64,000 nucleotides of DNA, from NCBI GenBank assembly GCA_016290995.1, contig JAEEVR010000008.1, positions 38,664-102,663 of the forward strand, in the 5' to 3' direction. Below are positions 8,507-16,181 of the stretch, piece by piece; position 1 is the stretch's first letter, and the number at the start of each line of letters is the position of its first letter. The notes under the pieces were generated by a model. That model did not search any database. It was not told where the DNA came from and saw nothing but the letters and a program-made list of their open reading frames with translations. The translations under genes and the position numbers were made by a program. Source of the DNA: Treponema sp. (GTDB lineage: Bacteria; Spirochaetota; Spirochaetia; Treponematales; Treponemataceae).

Positions 8507-11086
8507 TTACGAAAGACCAAGCTCGTCAAAGAGTTTTTTGTATGTTACAAAATGCTCTGATTTTGCAAATTCCGTAATTTTGTCTTCGGGAAGATTTTCG
8601 AGCAATTGATCCATATATGAAAGCACAGAAACGATTTCTGACTTGAGGTCCTTTGTAATCACAGTCTTGTCTGACGTAGCGGCGGCGGCAGCGCTTGCTG
8701 CGGGAACTTCAACTGAAGTCTCAGCAACCGTTGTGTCTTCCGAAGCGTTGTCGTCAAAGATCGACTCGTCGATAAAGGTGTCGTCCGTTGACGGCTCCTG
8801 CTCGGGAGTGTCGCGCAAAAGGCTTTCGTCCAAAGTTTCTGGAACAGGCTCTTCGTCTTCGCTTCCGATGTCAAGGGAGAATTCCTCTTCCATCGACTTT
8901 GAAGATTCATAAGCTTCTTTTTCGGCCAAGGCAGAGTCGGTGATGTCGGACTCGGTTGCGTCCGCTTCTTCAAAGGCGGCGTTGATGTCGTCTCCGACGC
9001 CGACGGCAACGTTGTCAGAATCTTCCTGCAAGGAAACGTTTTCCTTCATGATGTCTGAAACTGAGCTTTCGTAGGCTTCTTTTTCGGCCAAGGCAGAGTC
9101 GGTGATGTCGGACTCGGTTGCGTCCGCTTCTTCAAAGGCTGCGTTGATGTCGTCTCCGACGCCAACCGCAACGTTGTCTGAGTCTTCTTGCAAAGAAACA
9201 TTTTCTTTTACGATGTCGTCAACGCTTACAACGCTGCCGTCATCCAAAGAATCTTGTCTCATGTAATTTATTTTGTCGTCGTCAAGGGAGTCGGCGATTG
9301 ACACGTCTTCTTGCATGATTTCGTCAATCGCTTCTGAGTTGAGGCTTTCTTGCGGAGCCATGTCGGCCTGCATTTCGTCAGTGTTGACGACAGAATCCAT
9401 CAAGTCGCTGTTTGAAGACTCAACTGTGATGTCGTCGTCGATTTTAGGAACGCTGATTTCTTCGGGCAGAACGTTTTCCTCTCCAAACTCGTCGGTCGTT
9501 CCGGCCAAGTCTTCGGGAGTGATTTCTGTCGTGTCGATTGTCGGCTCTTCCATGTCGGAGTCAACTACGAAAGGCTCTTCGACTCCGTCGCCGCCGTCTT
9601 CCGTAGAAAATTCCGCTGTGCTCAAAATGTTTGTAAGCTCGTTGCCGCTAAGCGCGATTGTGTCGTCGCCGTCATCGTCCGCGCCAAAGAAGCCTGTATC
9701 CTCTTCTTTTGTCTCTCCGCTTTGCGCCGCGGGGATTGAATCCGTTCCGGCGGCGGGAGCGGGGCGGTCTTTTAGACCGGCAAAGTCTGTCTTGAGATTG
9801 CGGATTTCGTCCTTAAGGCTTGAAAGCTCGCCCATAATCTGAGAGAGAATTTCCTGGCCCTTTTGGCTGATCTCGGGGCTGGCGCTGGAGGCGGCCGCTC
9901 CAGAACTTTCTGTAGCGGTAAAGTCGTCGTCGCTGTCAGCGGAGCTTTCGACGTTGCCGGAAAGAACGTCTTGGACGCTGGGCGTTTTTGAATCGTCGTC
10001 GGCGCTTACCTTCATGTCGTAGTCCACGACTTCGGCCTTTGCCGCTTGCGCGCTGTCGGGGCCGTTTGTCATTCCAATGTTTGAATCGTCGTCGTCAAAG
10101 CCAAAGTCGCTAAGGTCAACTTCCTCTGTGTCTCCGGCGGGAGCGGCGGCCGCGGCTTTCTTTACGCCGGCGTCTTCTTCAAAGTCTGAGAACATCGCTT
10201 CGTCCGCGGATGCGGCCGCGCTTGTTGCGGGAGCTTCCGCGGCAGGTTCCGGAGTGTTGTCTTCCGTCGCGATTTCAGAGGCGGTGTCGTCAAAGCTGAC
10301 GTCGATGTCCAAGGATTTTTCGTCTTGAATTTCTTCGGGCTTGGCTTCCTTTTTGCTTGAGGGAGCGTCGTCCATAAAGGCGCCCAAGTCAACCTCGCCG
10401 TCGTCTCCGTCCATAAATTCGCTGAGATCTACGTCTCCGTCAGGGGTGGAGTCGGCGATGGGGGCCGCGCTTGACGAGTCGCTCATAAAGTCGTCCAAGT
10501 CAACTTCGCCGTCCGGTATGTCGTCAACGCTGGTTTCTTTTGTGATGTCCAAGTCGTCAATGTTAAAGTCGTCCAAAGCGGGTTCTTCGGAGGCTTCTTC
10601 CGTCGGGATGTCTTGGTTTTCCGTTATGTTCATAAGCTCGTCTGTGCTGAGCGTTGTGTCTTCGTTTTCGTCGGCGCCGCCTTCCATGTCGCTTGTAATG
10701 TTCATAAGCTCGTCGGGGCTAAGGGTTGTGTCTTCGTTTTCGTCGGCGCCGCCTTCCATGCTGCCCGTAATGTTGGTAAGCTCGTCCGGGCTGAGCGTTG
10801 TGTCCGCGTTGTCGTCTTCCAGTTCTGCGCTTTCGTCGGTCGTTTCGGGAATGTCTATGTCGATGTCCAAGTCTGAGATTTCTGTTTGGGCTTCTTCGTT
10901 TGTATCGTTTTTCGGCAAGTCTTCCGCGGTCATCGGGAATTCAATGTCGTTGAACATGTCGTCGTCTGACGGCAAGTCGATGTCGTCGATTGCGTTTTCA
11001 GGCATTTCGATGTCTTCTCCCTTTATGTCTTTTGGCGAGTTTTTTACCCACACACCGTATTTGTCGAGATCTTTTGAGTCGCTCAT
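8507..11086 (-). CDS. Very acidic, internally repetitive protein; first gene of the MptE-like operon
   Basis: 859 residues, extremely rich in Asp, Glu, Ser, Ala and Thr, with no signal peptide, so probably cytoplasmic and largely disordered. It opens with a distinctive DKYGVWVKNSP segment and closes with an ordered ~50-residue helical end (SVLSYMDQLLENLPEDKI ... FDELGLS). Between these are two sets of tandem repeats (24-residue and 54-residue units, listed separately) and a short coiled-coil-like stretch (LSSLKDEIRNLKTDFAGLKD). The ordered ends with a repetitive acidic middle suggest a tether or scaffold. It is preceded by TAGGGGAATGAG as ribosome-binding region and a clear upstream promoter. 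Function unknown; the long antisense open frames here are composition artefacts. Confidence 0.72.
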   Translation of the reverse strand: MSDSKDLDKYGVWVKNSPKDIKGEDIEMPENAIDDIDLPSDDDMFNDIEFPMTAEDLPKNDTNEEAQTEISDLDIDIDIPETTDESAELEDDNADTTLSPDELTNITGSMEGGADENEDTTLSPDELMNITSDMEGGADENEDTTLSTDELMNITENQDIPTEEASEEPALDDFNIDDLDITKETSVDDIPDGEVDLDDFMSDSSSAAPIADSTPDGDVDLSEFMDGDDGEVDLGAFMDDAPSSKKEAKPEEIQDEKSLDIDVSFDDTASEIATEDNTPEPAAEAPATSAAASADEAMFSDFEEDAGVKKAAAAAPAGDTEEVDLSDFGFDDDDSNIGMTNGPDSAQAAKAEVVDYDMKVSADDDSKTPSVQDVLSGNVESSADSDDDFTATESSGAAASSASPEISQKGQEILSQIMGELSSLKDEIRNLKTDFAGLKDRPAPAAGTDSIPAAQSGETKEEDTGFFGADDDGDDTIALSGNELTNILSTAEFSTEDGGDGVEEPFVVDSDMEEPTIDTTEITPEDLAGTTDEFGEENVLPEEISVPKIDDDITVESSNSDLMDSVVNTDEMQADMAPQESLNSEAIDEIMQEDVSIADSLDDDKINYMRQDSLDDGSVVSVDDIVKENVSLQEDSDNVAVGVGDDINAAFEEADATESDITDSALAEKEAYESSVSDIMKENVSLQEDSDNVAVGVGDDINAAFEEADATESDITDSALAEKEAYESSKSMEEEFSLDIGSEDEEPVPETLDESLLRDTPEQEPSTDDTFIDESIFDDNASEDTTVAETSVEVPAASAAAAATSDKTVITKDLKSEIVSVLSYMDQLLENLPEDKITEFAKSEHFVTYKKLFDELGLS
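8900..9223 (-). repeat. Two tandem 162-bp repeats inside the acidic protein gene
   Basis: Copy A spans 9062-9223 and copy B 8900-9061, exactly abutting and in frame. Each encodes 54 residues beginning VDDIV/VSDIM-KENVSLQ and ending ALAEKEAYESS. The protein copies differ at only two positions near the start, while the DNA shows a handful of silent changes, so the duplication is not brand new but its protein sequence has been held. Confidence 0.93.
10623..10805 (-). repeat. Tandem 72-bp repeats (2.5 copies) inside the acidic protein gene
   Basis: Units start at 10623, 10695 and 10767, the last truncated. Each 24-residue unit reads TTLSPDELMNIT followed by a DMEGGADENED linker. A related TIALSGNELTNILS motif recurs once near 9630-9670, suggesting older, diverged members of the same repeat family elsewhere in the gene. 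Confidence 0.9.
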
Positions 11087-11186
11087 GTCTCATTCCCCTA
11101 TAAAAAACTTTTCATAATATTATCGGCCGTTTTTTTGAATTTGCGCGCATTTTTCTTATATAAAAGCGCGTTTTGCCATTTTGATA

Positions 11187-11215
11187 ATTATAGCGCATAT
11201 TTCAAAAAATTCCAA
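11187..11215 (-). promoter_or_regulatory. Promoter of the five-gene MptE-like operon
   Basis: On the minus strand: TTGGAA (11215-11210), 17-bp spacer, TATAAT (11192-11187). Predicted transcription start is near 11180, giving an AT-rich leader of about 90 nt before the ATG at 11086. The long leader contrasts with the very short ones of other genes in this window. Confidence 0.62.
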
Positions 11216-11252
11216 TAAGAAAATTATATTTTTTTCCGATAATAAATTCATA

Positions 11253-11753
11253 ATGAAAACTGGAAAATATTTGCCGGCGCTGCTTGCCGGAACCCTTGCG
11301 TACGCCCTTCTTTCGTTTTTTTGGGGGCAGAACGGCGTTTGGGCCCAAAAGCAGCTTGAGGCGCAAAAAAAAGTAATAAGCGCTAGGACGCAAGAGATTC
11401 AGAACATAAACGACGACCTTAACTTGGAAAAAACCGCCATTAGGGATGACGCCGACGTTATCGCGGCCTACGCCCGCAAGCTGGACTACGTTTTTCCCGG
11501 CGAAAAGCTTGTAAAGATAAAGGGCCTTGGAGCCGCAAAAAGCATAATGTACGACACAGGCAGCGTTCTTAAGAGCGTTCCCGTCGCTTATATTAGCGAA
11601 TGGTTCTGCAAGGGGGCTGGCTTGGCCGTAGGCCTTTTGCTTGCCGCCGCCATTTTCCTCTTTGACGTTTCCTACGGCGTAAAGTCCTTTTCTAAGAAAA
11701 AGCGCTTTGAGACGATAGAGGGCATTCCCGTCTATGACGTCGCTCAAGTCTGA
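11253..11753 (+). CDS. FtsB/DivIC-like septum formation initiator with a second membrane helix
   Basis: 166 residues. N-terminal membrane helix at ~6-24, then a coiled coil ~28-65 (QLEAQKKVISARTQEIQNIN), then AAYARKLDYVFPGEKLVKI at ~75-92, which matches the post-coil segment of FtsB/DivIC (AR-x-L-x-Y-x-x-P-G-E). These bitopic proteins form a division complex with FtsL/FtsQ partners. Unusually, there is a second hydrophobic helix at ~125-150 and a cytoplasmic tail, so the topology differs from the single-pass norm. I start at ATG 11253; an upstream in-frame ATG at 11181 would add a poor AT-encoded stretch. The 3' end overlaps tsaC by 20 bp. Confidence 0.72.
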   Translation: MKTGKYLPALLAGTLAYALLSFFWGQNGVWAQKQLEAQKKVISARTQEIQNINDDLNLEKTAIRDDADVIAAYARKLDYVFPGEKLVKIKGLGAAKSIMYDTGSVLKSVPVAYISEWFCKGAGLAVGLLLAAAIFLFDVSYGVKSFSKKKRFETIEGIPVYDVAQV

Positions 11754-12342
11754 GGCGGAAAGCGCCCAAAAAGCCGCTAAAATCCTTTTGGATGGCAAAA
11801 TAGCGGTCTTGCCGACAGACACCGTTTACGGCTTTAGCGCCCTGGCCATTTCTGGGGCGGAAGGAACGGAAGGCCCACGGAAATCCGGCCTTGACTTAAA
11901 AATCGACCAAATCAAAAAAAGCCCCGAATCAAAGCCCTTAATCGAGCTAATTTCAGATCCCTTGGACATTTACAAATACACTGACCAAGAAATTCCTTCC
12001 AAGCTTCTCCAAAAATGGCCCGGAGCCCTCACTTTGCTTGTCAAAAACAACGCTTGGTACAAGGCTTTGACCGGCCGTGACGCCACTGCCTTCCGCTGCC
12101 CTGGAGACGAATGGCTTAGGCGCGTGATAGGCCTTTGCGGCGGCCCGATTTATTCCACCAGCGTAAACTTTAGCGGAAAGCCTGTCTTGGAGGCAGAAGA
12201 GGATATTTTAAGGGACTTTGGCGGCGTCGTAGACCTTTTTGTCCGCGACGGCGACAAAAAAAACGTGCTTCCAAGCACCCTTGTCAGCCTTTTGGACGGG
12301 GAGCCCAAAGTGATCCGGCAAGGCGCCGTTAAAATCGACTAG
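11734..12342 (+). CDS. tsaC: Threonylcarbamoyl-AMP synthase (TsaC/Sua5/YrdC family)
   Basis: Makes threonylcarbamoyl-AMP from threonine, bicarbonate and ATP, the first step of the universal t6A37 modification of ANN-decoding tRNAs. The signature LPTDTVYGFSALA occurs at ~27-39, followed by DQIKKSPESKPLIEL (the K-x-R-x-x-x-P-L region), WPGALTLLVKN, and GGPIYSTSVNFSGKP, all characteristic of YrdC. At 202 residues it is a TsaC-length protein without the extra Sua5 domain. It overlaps the division gene by 20 bp and its stop overlaps the convergent GT8 gene by four bases, leaving no room for a terminator. Confidence 0.88.
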   Translation: MTSLKSEAESAQKAAKILLDGKIAVLPTDTVYGFSALAISGAEGTEGPRKSGLDLKIDQIKKSPESKPLIELISDPLDIYKYTDQEIPSKLLQKWPGALTLLVKNNAWYKALTGRDATAFRCPGDEWLRRVIGLCGGPIYSTSVNFSGKPVLEAEEDILRDFGGVVDLFVRDGDKKNVLPSTLVSLLDGEPKVIRQGAVKID

Positions 12343-13178
12343 GCGTTTTCCAGCTCAAACTTCCGCTTTAAATACACGTATTCGTAAAGAACGTCGTCAA
12401 AATTCTCGTATCCAAAAATCTTGTGAACTTTAGTTATCCGCCACTGCTTGATGTTGTCGACGTGCGGATAGGGAAGCCAAAAAAGGCGCTTTGAAAAGTG
12501 GCGGATTACCGTGTCCTTGTAGAGGAACTTTTGGTCGTTGAAGCGCTGGCTTAGGACTTTTTGCTTGGTCGTGCTAAGGATTATCGCCGACTCGTCCGCG
12601 AACAAAAGCCATTTGGTCTTTATGAGATTGCGCGATTTTTCCAAAAGGCCCGTCTTTTTGCATTCCTCAAGGTTGAACAAGATGACTCCCGCGTTGATGA
12701 ACTTTCGCCTAAAGAACAAGATTATCTTTCCGTAATGGTCGCGGCAGGCGGCGTATTCATAGTTTGAAACGTCCGTGTCCCACAAGAGCCGGACGTCCCG
12801 GTTGAACATAAGGTCTATGTCAAGGTAAAGGAGCTTTTTGGGCATGTTTGGAACCAAGTCCGTCAAAAGGCGGAGGAGCGTGTAGGGCGAGCAATAGCAC
12901 TGTTCGTTGGGGCAGCCGCCGAATTCCTTTTCGTAGATTTGGGTCACGTCGATTTTTGTGACGCGGTTTTCCTTATTATATTCTTTTGCGGTCTTTTCCA
13001 AAAAGGCCGTCATCTTGTCGCTGATGCAAGTGTACTCGGGCTTTACGCGGCTTATGTCCATCGTAAAAATGTAAAAGTTAAAGGGCTCTTTTGTGTCAGT
13101 CCTTTTTAGGATTGAGAGCATGCAAGTGAGGATTCCGTCAAAAATCTTTGAGTTTCCGCAAAACAAAATGTCAATCAT
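12339..13178 (-). CDS. Glycosyltransferase family 8
   Basis: 279 residues, retaining-type GT8 fold. Visible marks: N-terminal DILFCGNSKIFDGILTCMLSI (strand-helix that binds the nucleotide sugar), LLYLDIDLM with the metal-binding DxD at residues 120-122, FINAGVILFNLEEC, and a C-terminal IRHFSKRLFW region that corresponds to the H-x-x-G-x-x-K-x-W metal and phosphate site in a changed form. GT8 enzymes in bacteria often add glucose or galactose to lipopolysaccharide or surface glycans. Here it follows an acyltransferase gene and overlaps it by 8 bp, hinting at envelope glycolipid synthesis; donor and acceptor are unknown. Confidence 0.82.
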   Translation of the reverse strand: MIDILFCGNSKIFDGILTCMLSILKRTDTKEPFNFYIFTMDISRVKPEYTCISDKMTAFLEKTAKEYNKENRVTKIDVTQIYEKEFGGCPNEQCYCSPYTLLRLLTDLVPNMPKKLLYLDIDLMFNRDVRLLWDTDVSNYEYAACRDHYGKIILFFRRKFINAGVILFNLEECKKTGLLEKSRNLIKTKWLLFADESAIILSTTKQKVLSQRFNDQKFLYKDTVIRHFSKRLFWLPYPHVDNIKQWRITKVHKIFGYENFDDVLYEYVYLKRKFELENA

Positions 13179-13971
13179 CGCTATTTTCCTTTTTTATGTA
13201 TTGAATCAGTTCCAAGTTGCTGTTGAGGCTGCGGGCCTTCATCGCCTCGTAGACGCGGTTCCGCAAGTCCAGGCGCGCTTCCTTTGAGCCGAGGCTTTCG
13301 TCGGCGTAAAAGGGGCCGTCAAAGTAAGTGACCATTTTGGGCTTGTTGGAAAAGCGCCTTTTTTGGTAAGTGTTGGTAAAGCAGTAAACGGGCGTCTTGA
13401 ATTGAATGGGGTACCTAAAGGACACGTCCAAAAAGGGGCGGATCTTTGTGTAGTAAGGCCAAATGTGCGCCTCTGGGTAAATGCAAATCGCCTGCTTTTC
13501 GGCGACGCGCCTTTTTACGATTTCCATAAAATTTTTTGTCGCGCCCAAGTTGTCGGGGAGCGGAAGCGCGCCCAATATTCTTGTCTTTAATCCAAGGCCG
13601 GGAATCGAAACGTTGTTGGCGTGGACGATTACGTAGACGCCTTTGGGAAAAGCCACAAAGGTTGGAATCAGCGCGTCGGCGATCGGGTTTGTGTGGTTTG
13701 CGAAAAGAAAGATCGGCCCTTTGGGGCATTTTTTTAGGACGTGGCGGTTCACGATTTTGTGGCGGTATGTTAGCTTGAGCCAGAGCCAGGCTATCGGCAT
13801 TGAAAATATTCTGTACCAAAAAAAGCGCTGCAAATTCCACCAAAGGCCGCTTTGTCCGTAGTCGTAGTTTTGGTCGATCGGAATGGCCTTGATTTGCATT
13901 TCAGAAAATTCGTCGTTTAGTTCGTCGGAATAATAAATGACGCGCTTTTTTTCTTGCTTTACTTTTTTCAT
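13171..13971 (-). CDS. PlsC-like acyltransferase
   Basis: 266 residues, glycerolipid acyltransferase superfamily, probably membrane-associated. Visible motifs: FANHTNPIADAL at ~90 (the block I region, spaced H-x5-D instead of the usual H-x4-D), VYVIVHANNVS, and ICIYPEAHIWP at ~155-165, which stands for the E-G-x-x-S block III with PEA in place of the usual EG. These departures suggest an unusual acyl acceptor rather than standard lysophosphatidic acid. It overlaps the following GT8 gene, supporting a shared envelope lipid or glycolipid role. Start at ATG 13971; no strong ribosome-binding site is seen, and divergent promoter sequence fills the 47 bp upstream. Confidence 0.74.
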   Translation of the reverse strand: MKKVKQEKKRVIYYSDELNDEFSEMQIKAIPIDQNYDYGQSGLWWNLQRFFWYRIFSMPIAWLWLKLTYRHKIVNRHVLKKCPKGPIFLFANHTNPIADALIPTFVAFPKGVYVIVHANNVSIPGLGLKTRILGALPLPDNLGATKNFMEIVKRRVAEKQAICIYPEAHIWPYYTKIRPFLDVSFRYPIQFKTPVYCFTNTYQKRRFSNKPKMVTYFDGPFYADESLGSKEARLDLRNRVYEAMKARSLNSNLELIQYIKKENSDD

Positions 13972-14018
13972 AATGGCACTCTATCATTTTTTTTCAAAAA
14001 AGTATACACTTAGGTCCT

Positions 14019-14846
14019 ATGAAAAGAAAAGCATTGTTTGGCGTTTTTTTTGCCGCCGTTTTTTTTATTTGGAATTTATGCGCAAGCGCGGAAGTGACTC
14101 CAGCCGCTCAAAAAGCGATAGACGATTTTATGAGCTTAAGAATGAAAATCGCGGGCCTTGGCTCCGACGCGGCTTTGGCGCGAGTGGCGGACTTTGAAAA
14201 AAAGTTGGCGATAGATTCCACGTTCAGCGCGCAAGAAGACAGATTGGTCTTGGTCAATTTTATCGTGATGGAAAAATACAATTTTTTGCGAAAGCAAAAA
14301 GGAACCAAGGCCCAGCTAAAAAAAATGCTTAAAGAGCTGAAGGAAAAAAACGAAGCTTGGTTCGCCGCCAACGGCGAGGACAAGGCAGGCGTTTGGCTTT
14401 TGGCCACAAGCGCCGACGTCACTTCTTGCTATATGTCCTATTCGCTTTCGGAAGTTATGAAAAGCGGAATGTCCTTGCGCGACAAGTACAAGGAGTCGGT
14501 GGAACGGGATCCAAACTTTTCTTACGGCTGGAACAATCTGGGCCAGTGGTATTACTGGGCGCCAGGCATTAACGGCGGAAGCGACAAAAAGGCCGGCGAG
14601 GCTTTTGAGAACGCAGTAAAGGCCGCCAAGAACAAGGCCGAGAAATTTTTTGCCTGCGTCTTTTACTCGCAGTTTTTGTTTGAGGAAAAAGACTTTAAGA
14701 AATCCGCGGCCATGCTTGACGAGGCGGAGTCGCAGGATCCCGGCAATCCTTACGTTGCCTTTATGCGAAAGATAAACAAGGACGGCGACTCCTTCTTTGA
14801 CTGGAGCAAAAAGAACAACCAAATGGATAATGACAAAAAGAAATAA
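14019..14846 (+). CDS. Exported TPR-like protein
   Basis: 275 residues with a signal peptide (MKRK, hydrophobic 5-20) and a likely signal peptidase I site after LCASA. The mature protein is helical. The region SYGWNNLGQWYYWAPGINGGSDKKA with the following AKNKAEKFFACVFYSQFLFEEKDFKKSAAMLDEAE resembles tetratricopeptide units, similar to other periplasmic TPR proteins in treponemes. The extreme C-terminus is lysine-rich. A TATACA box at 14003-14008 lies ten bases before the ATG, so the leader is very short; a weak TAGG could serve as ribosome-binding site. Function unknown; it precedes the rlmI-like gene by 18 bp. Confidence 0.7.
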   Translation: MKRKALFGVFFAAVFFIWNLCASAEVTPAAQKAIDDFMSLRMKIAGLGSDAALARVADFEKKLAIDSTFSAQEDRLVLVNFIVMEKYNFLRKQKGTKAQLKKMLKELKEKNEAWFAANGEDKAGVWLLATSADVTSCYMSYSLSEVMKSGMSLRDKYKESVERDPNFSYGWNNLGQWYYWAPGINGGSDKKAGEAFENAVKAAKNKAEKFFACVFYSQFLFEEKDFKKSAAMLDEAESQDPGNPYVAFMRKINKDGDSFFDWSKKNNQMDNDKKK

Positions 14847-14864
14847 AAACGATAGGGTGATGAT

Positions 14865-16181
14865 ATGAATTTTCCGCGAGTGTTTTTAAAGAAGAACGAA
14901 GAGAAAGAAATTAAGGGCGGCTTTTTGTGGGCCTTTGACAACGAGCTTGGCCGCGTAAAATATTTTGAAGGAAACGAATGGAAGGAATGCCAGTTCGTTC
15001 CTAAGAGCGACGGCGAAAACGGCGTTCAAGACCAAAAAAGCGGCTCGTTTCCCGTCAAGGACGGAGAGCTTGTCGAGCTTTACACAAACGCCGGAGCCTT
15101 TTTGGCGAGCGGAATTTTCAACCGTTCCTCTAAAATCACAGTGCGCCTTTTGGGAACGGAAAAGGCCGAAGAAATCGACGCGGACAAAAGCGAATACATT
15201 TACAAAAAAATCTTTGACGCGATGAACTTGCGCAAAATGCATTTTGACGTTGGCGACTCCTTTAGGCTTGTCTTTGGCGAGGCGGACTTTTTGCCTGGCT
15301 TTATTTGCGAGCGCTACGTCGCCGAAGGAAGCAAGGTTTATTTGCTGGTCCAGTTCTTGTCGCTTTCTTGCGAAGTTTTTAGAAAAGAAATAATTAGCGC
15401 GCTTGAAAAAATCGCCGAGCCCTTCGCCATTTACGAGAGGAGCGACGCCGACGTCCGCTTAAAGGAAGGCTTGGAATTAAAGAGCGGCTGGATAAAGGCG
15501 CCTAAGGGCGGCGACGGCTCTAACAATGACGGCGCGACAATAACGATTGTCGAAAATTCCGTCCGCATTCAAGTTGACTTGGCCAACGGACAAAAGACCG
15601 GCTACTTCCTTGACCAAAAATTCAACCGCAAGGAAATCTGGAAGTACTGCCGCGGAAAGAACGTCTTTGACGCCTTTAGCCACACTGGAGCCTTTGGCCT
15701 CAACGCCTTTATGGCCGGAGCAAAAAGCGTTTTGTGCGCCGACATTTCGGAAGACGCCGCCGCCTTGATCAACACAAACATAAAGTTGAACGGAGCGGAG
15801 AAGGTTGTGTCCGCCGTTTGCGCCGACGTCTTTGATTTGCTCAAGCAGTACGAGTCGGAAGGAAAAAAGTTTGACGTCATCATCCTTGACCCGCCGGCCT
15901 TTACAAAGAGCGCAAAGATGATAAAAAAAGCTTACGGCGGCTACAAGGAAATCAACTTGCGCGCGATGCGGATCCTTAACAAGGGCGGCATTCTTGTAAC
16001 GTGCTCTTGCTCGCACTTTTTTGACGAAACGAATTTTTATTCGATGCTTGCGGCGGCGGCAAGCGACAGCCACAGGCGCGTCCAGATTTTGTCAAAAGGC
16101 GGAGCGGCTCCAGACCATCCGGTCTTGCTGGGCTATCCGAAAAGCGAATACCTTAAGCGCGCGATCTGCAAGGTTCAATGA
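14865..16181 (+). CDS. rlmI: PUA-domain class I SAM-dependent rRNA methyltransferase, RlmI-like
   Basis: 438 residues. N-terminal PUA domain (KKNEEKEIKGGFLWAFDNELG) and a C-terminal SAM-binding methyltransferase: NVFDAFSHTGAFGL (SAM site), DVIILDPPAFTKS (motif IV) and VTCSCSHFF (motif VI cysteine), with the closing GAAPDHPVLLGYPKSEYLK typical of the RlmI/YccW group. E. coli RlmI makes m5C1962 in 23S rRNA; the target here is inferred from that family. A short insert rich in Gly/Asn/Asp (about residues 205-215) interrupts the linker between domains. The stop overlaps the start of miaA by four bases (ATGA). Confidence 0.84.
   Translation: MNFPRVFLKKNEEKEIKGGFLWAFDNELGRVKYFEGNEWKECQFVPKSDGENGVQDQKSGSFPVKDGELVELYTNAGAFLASGIFNRSSKITVRLLGTEKAEEIDADKSEYIYKKIFDAMNLRKMHFDVGDSFRLVFGEADFLPGFICERYVAEGSKVYLLVQFLSLSCEVFRKEIISALEKIAEPFAIYERSDADVRLKEGLELKSGWIKAPKGGDGSNNDGATITIVENSVRIQVDLANGQKTGYFLDQKFNRKEIWKYCRGKNVFDAFSHTGAFGLNAFMAGAKSVLCADISEDAAALINTNIKLNGAEKVVSAVCADVFDLLKQYESEGKKFDVIILDPPAFTKSAKMIKKAYGGYKEINLRAMRILNKGGILVTCSCSHFFDETNFYSMLAAAASDSHRRVQILSKGGAAPDHPVLLGYPKSEYLKRAICKVQ

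Noticed and set aside
8900..10805. CRISPR-like array from the regularly spaced repeats
   Set aside because: Repeats are contiguous, in frame and coding, with no unique spacers; the same applies to 63434-63699.
10341..11117. Long antisense open frame (~258 codons) rich in Ser/Met across the acidic protein gene
   Set aside because: It is the complement of Asp/Glu/Ser codons in the real gene, has no ribosome-binding site, and its composition is not protein-like; the same holds for the one at 9273-9842.
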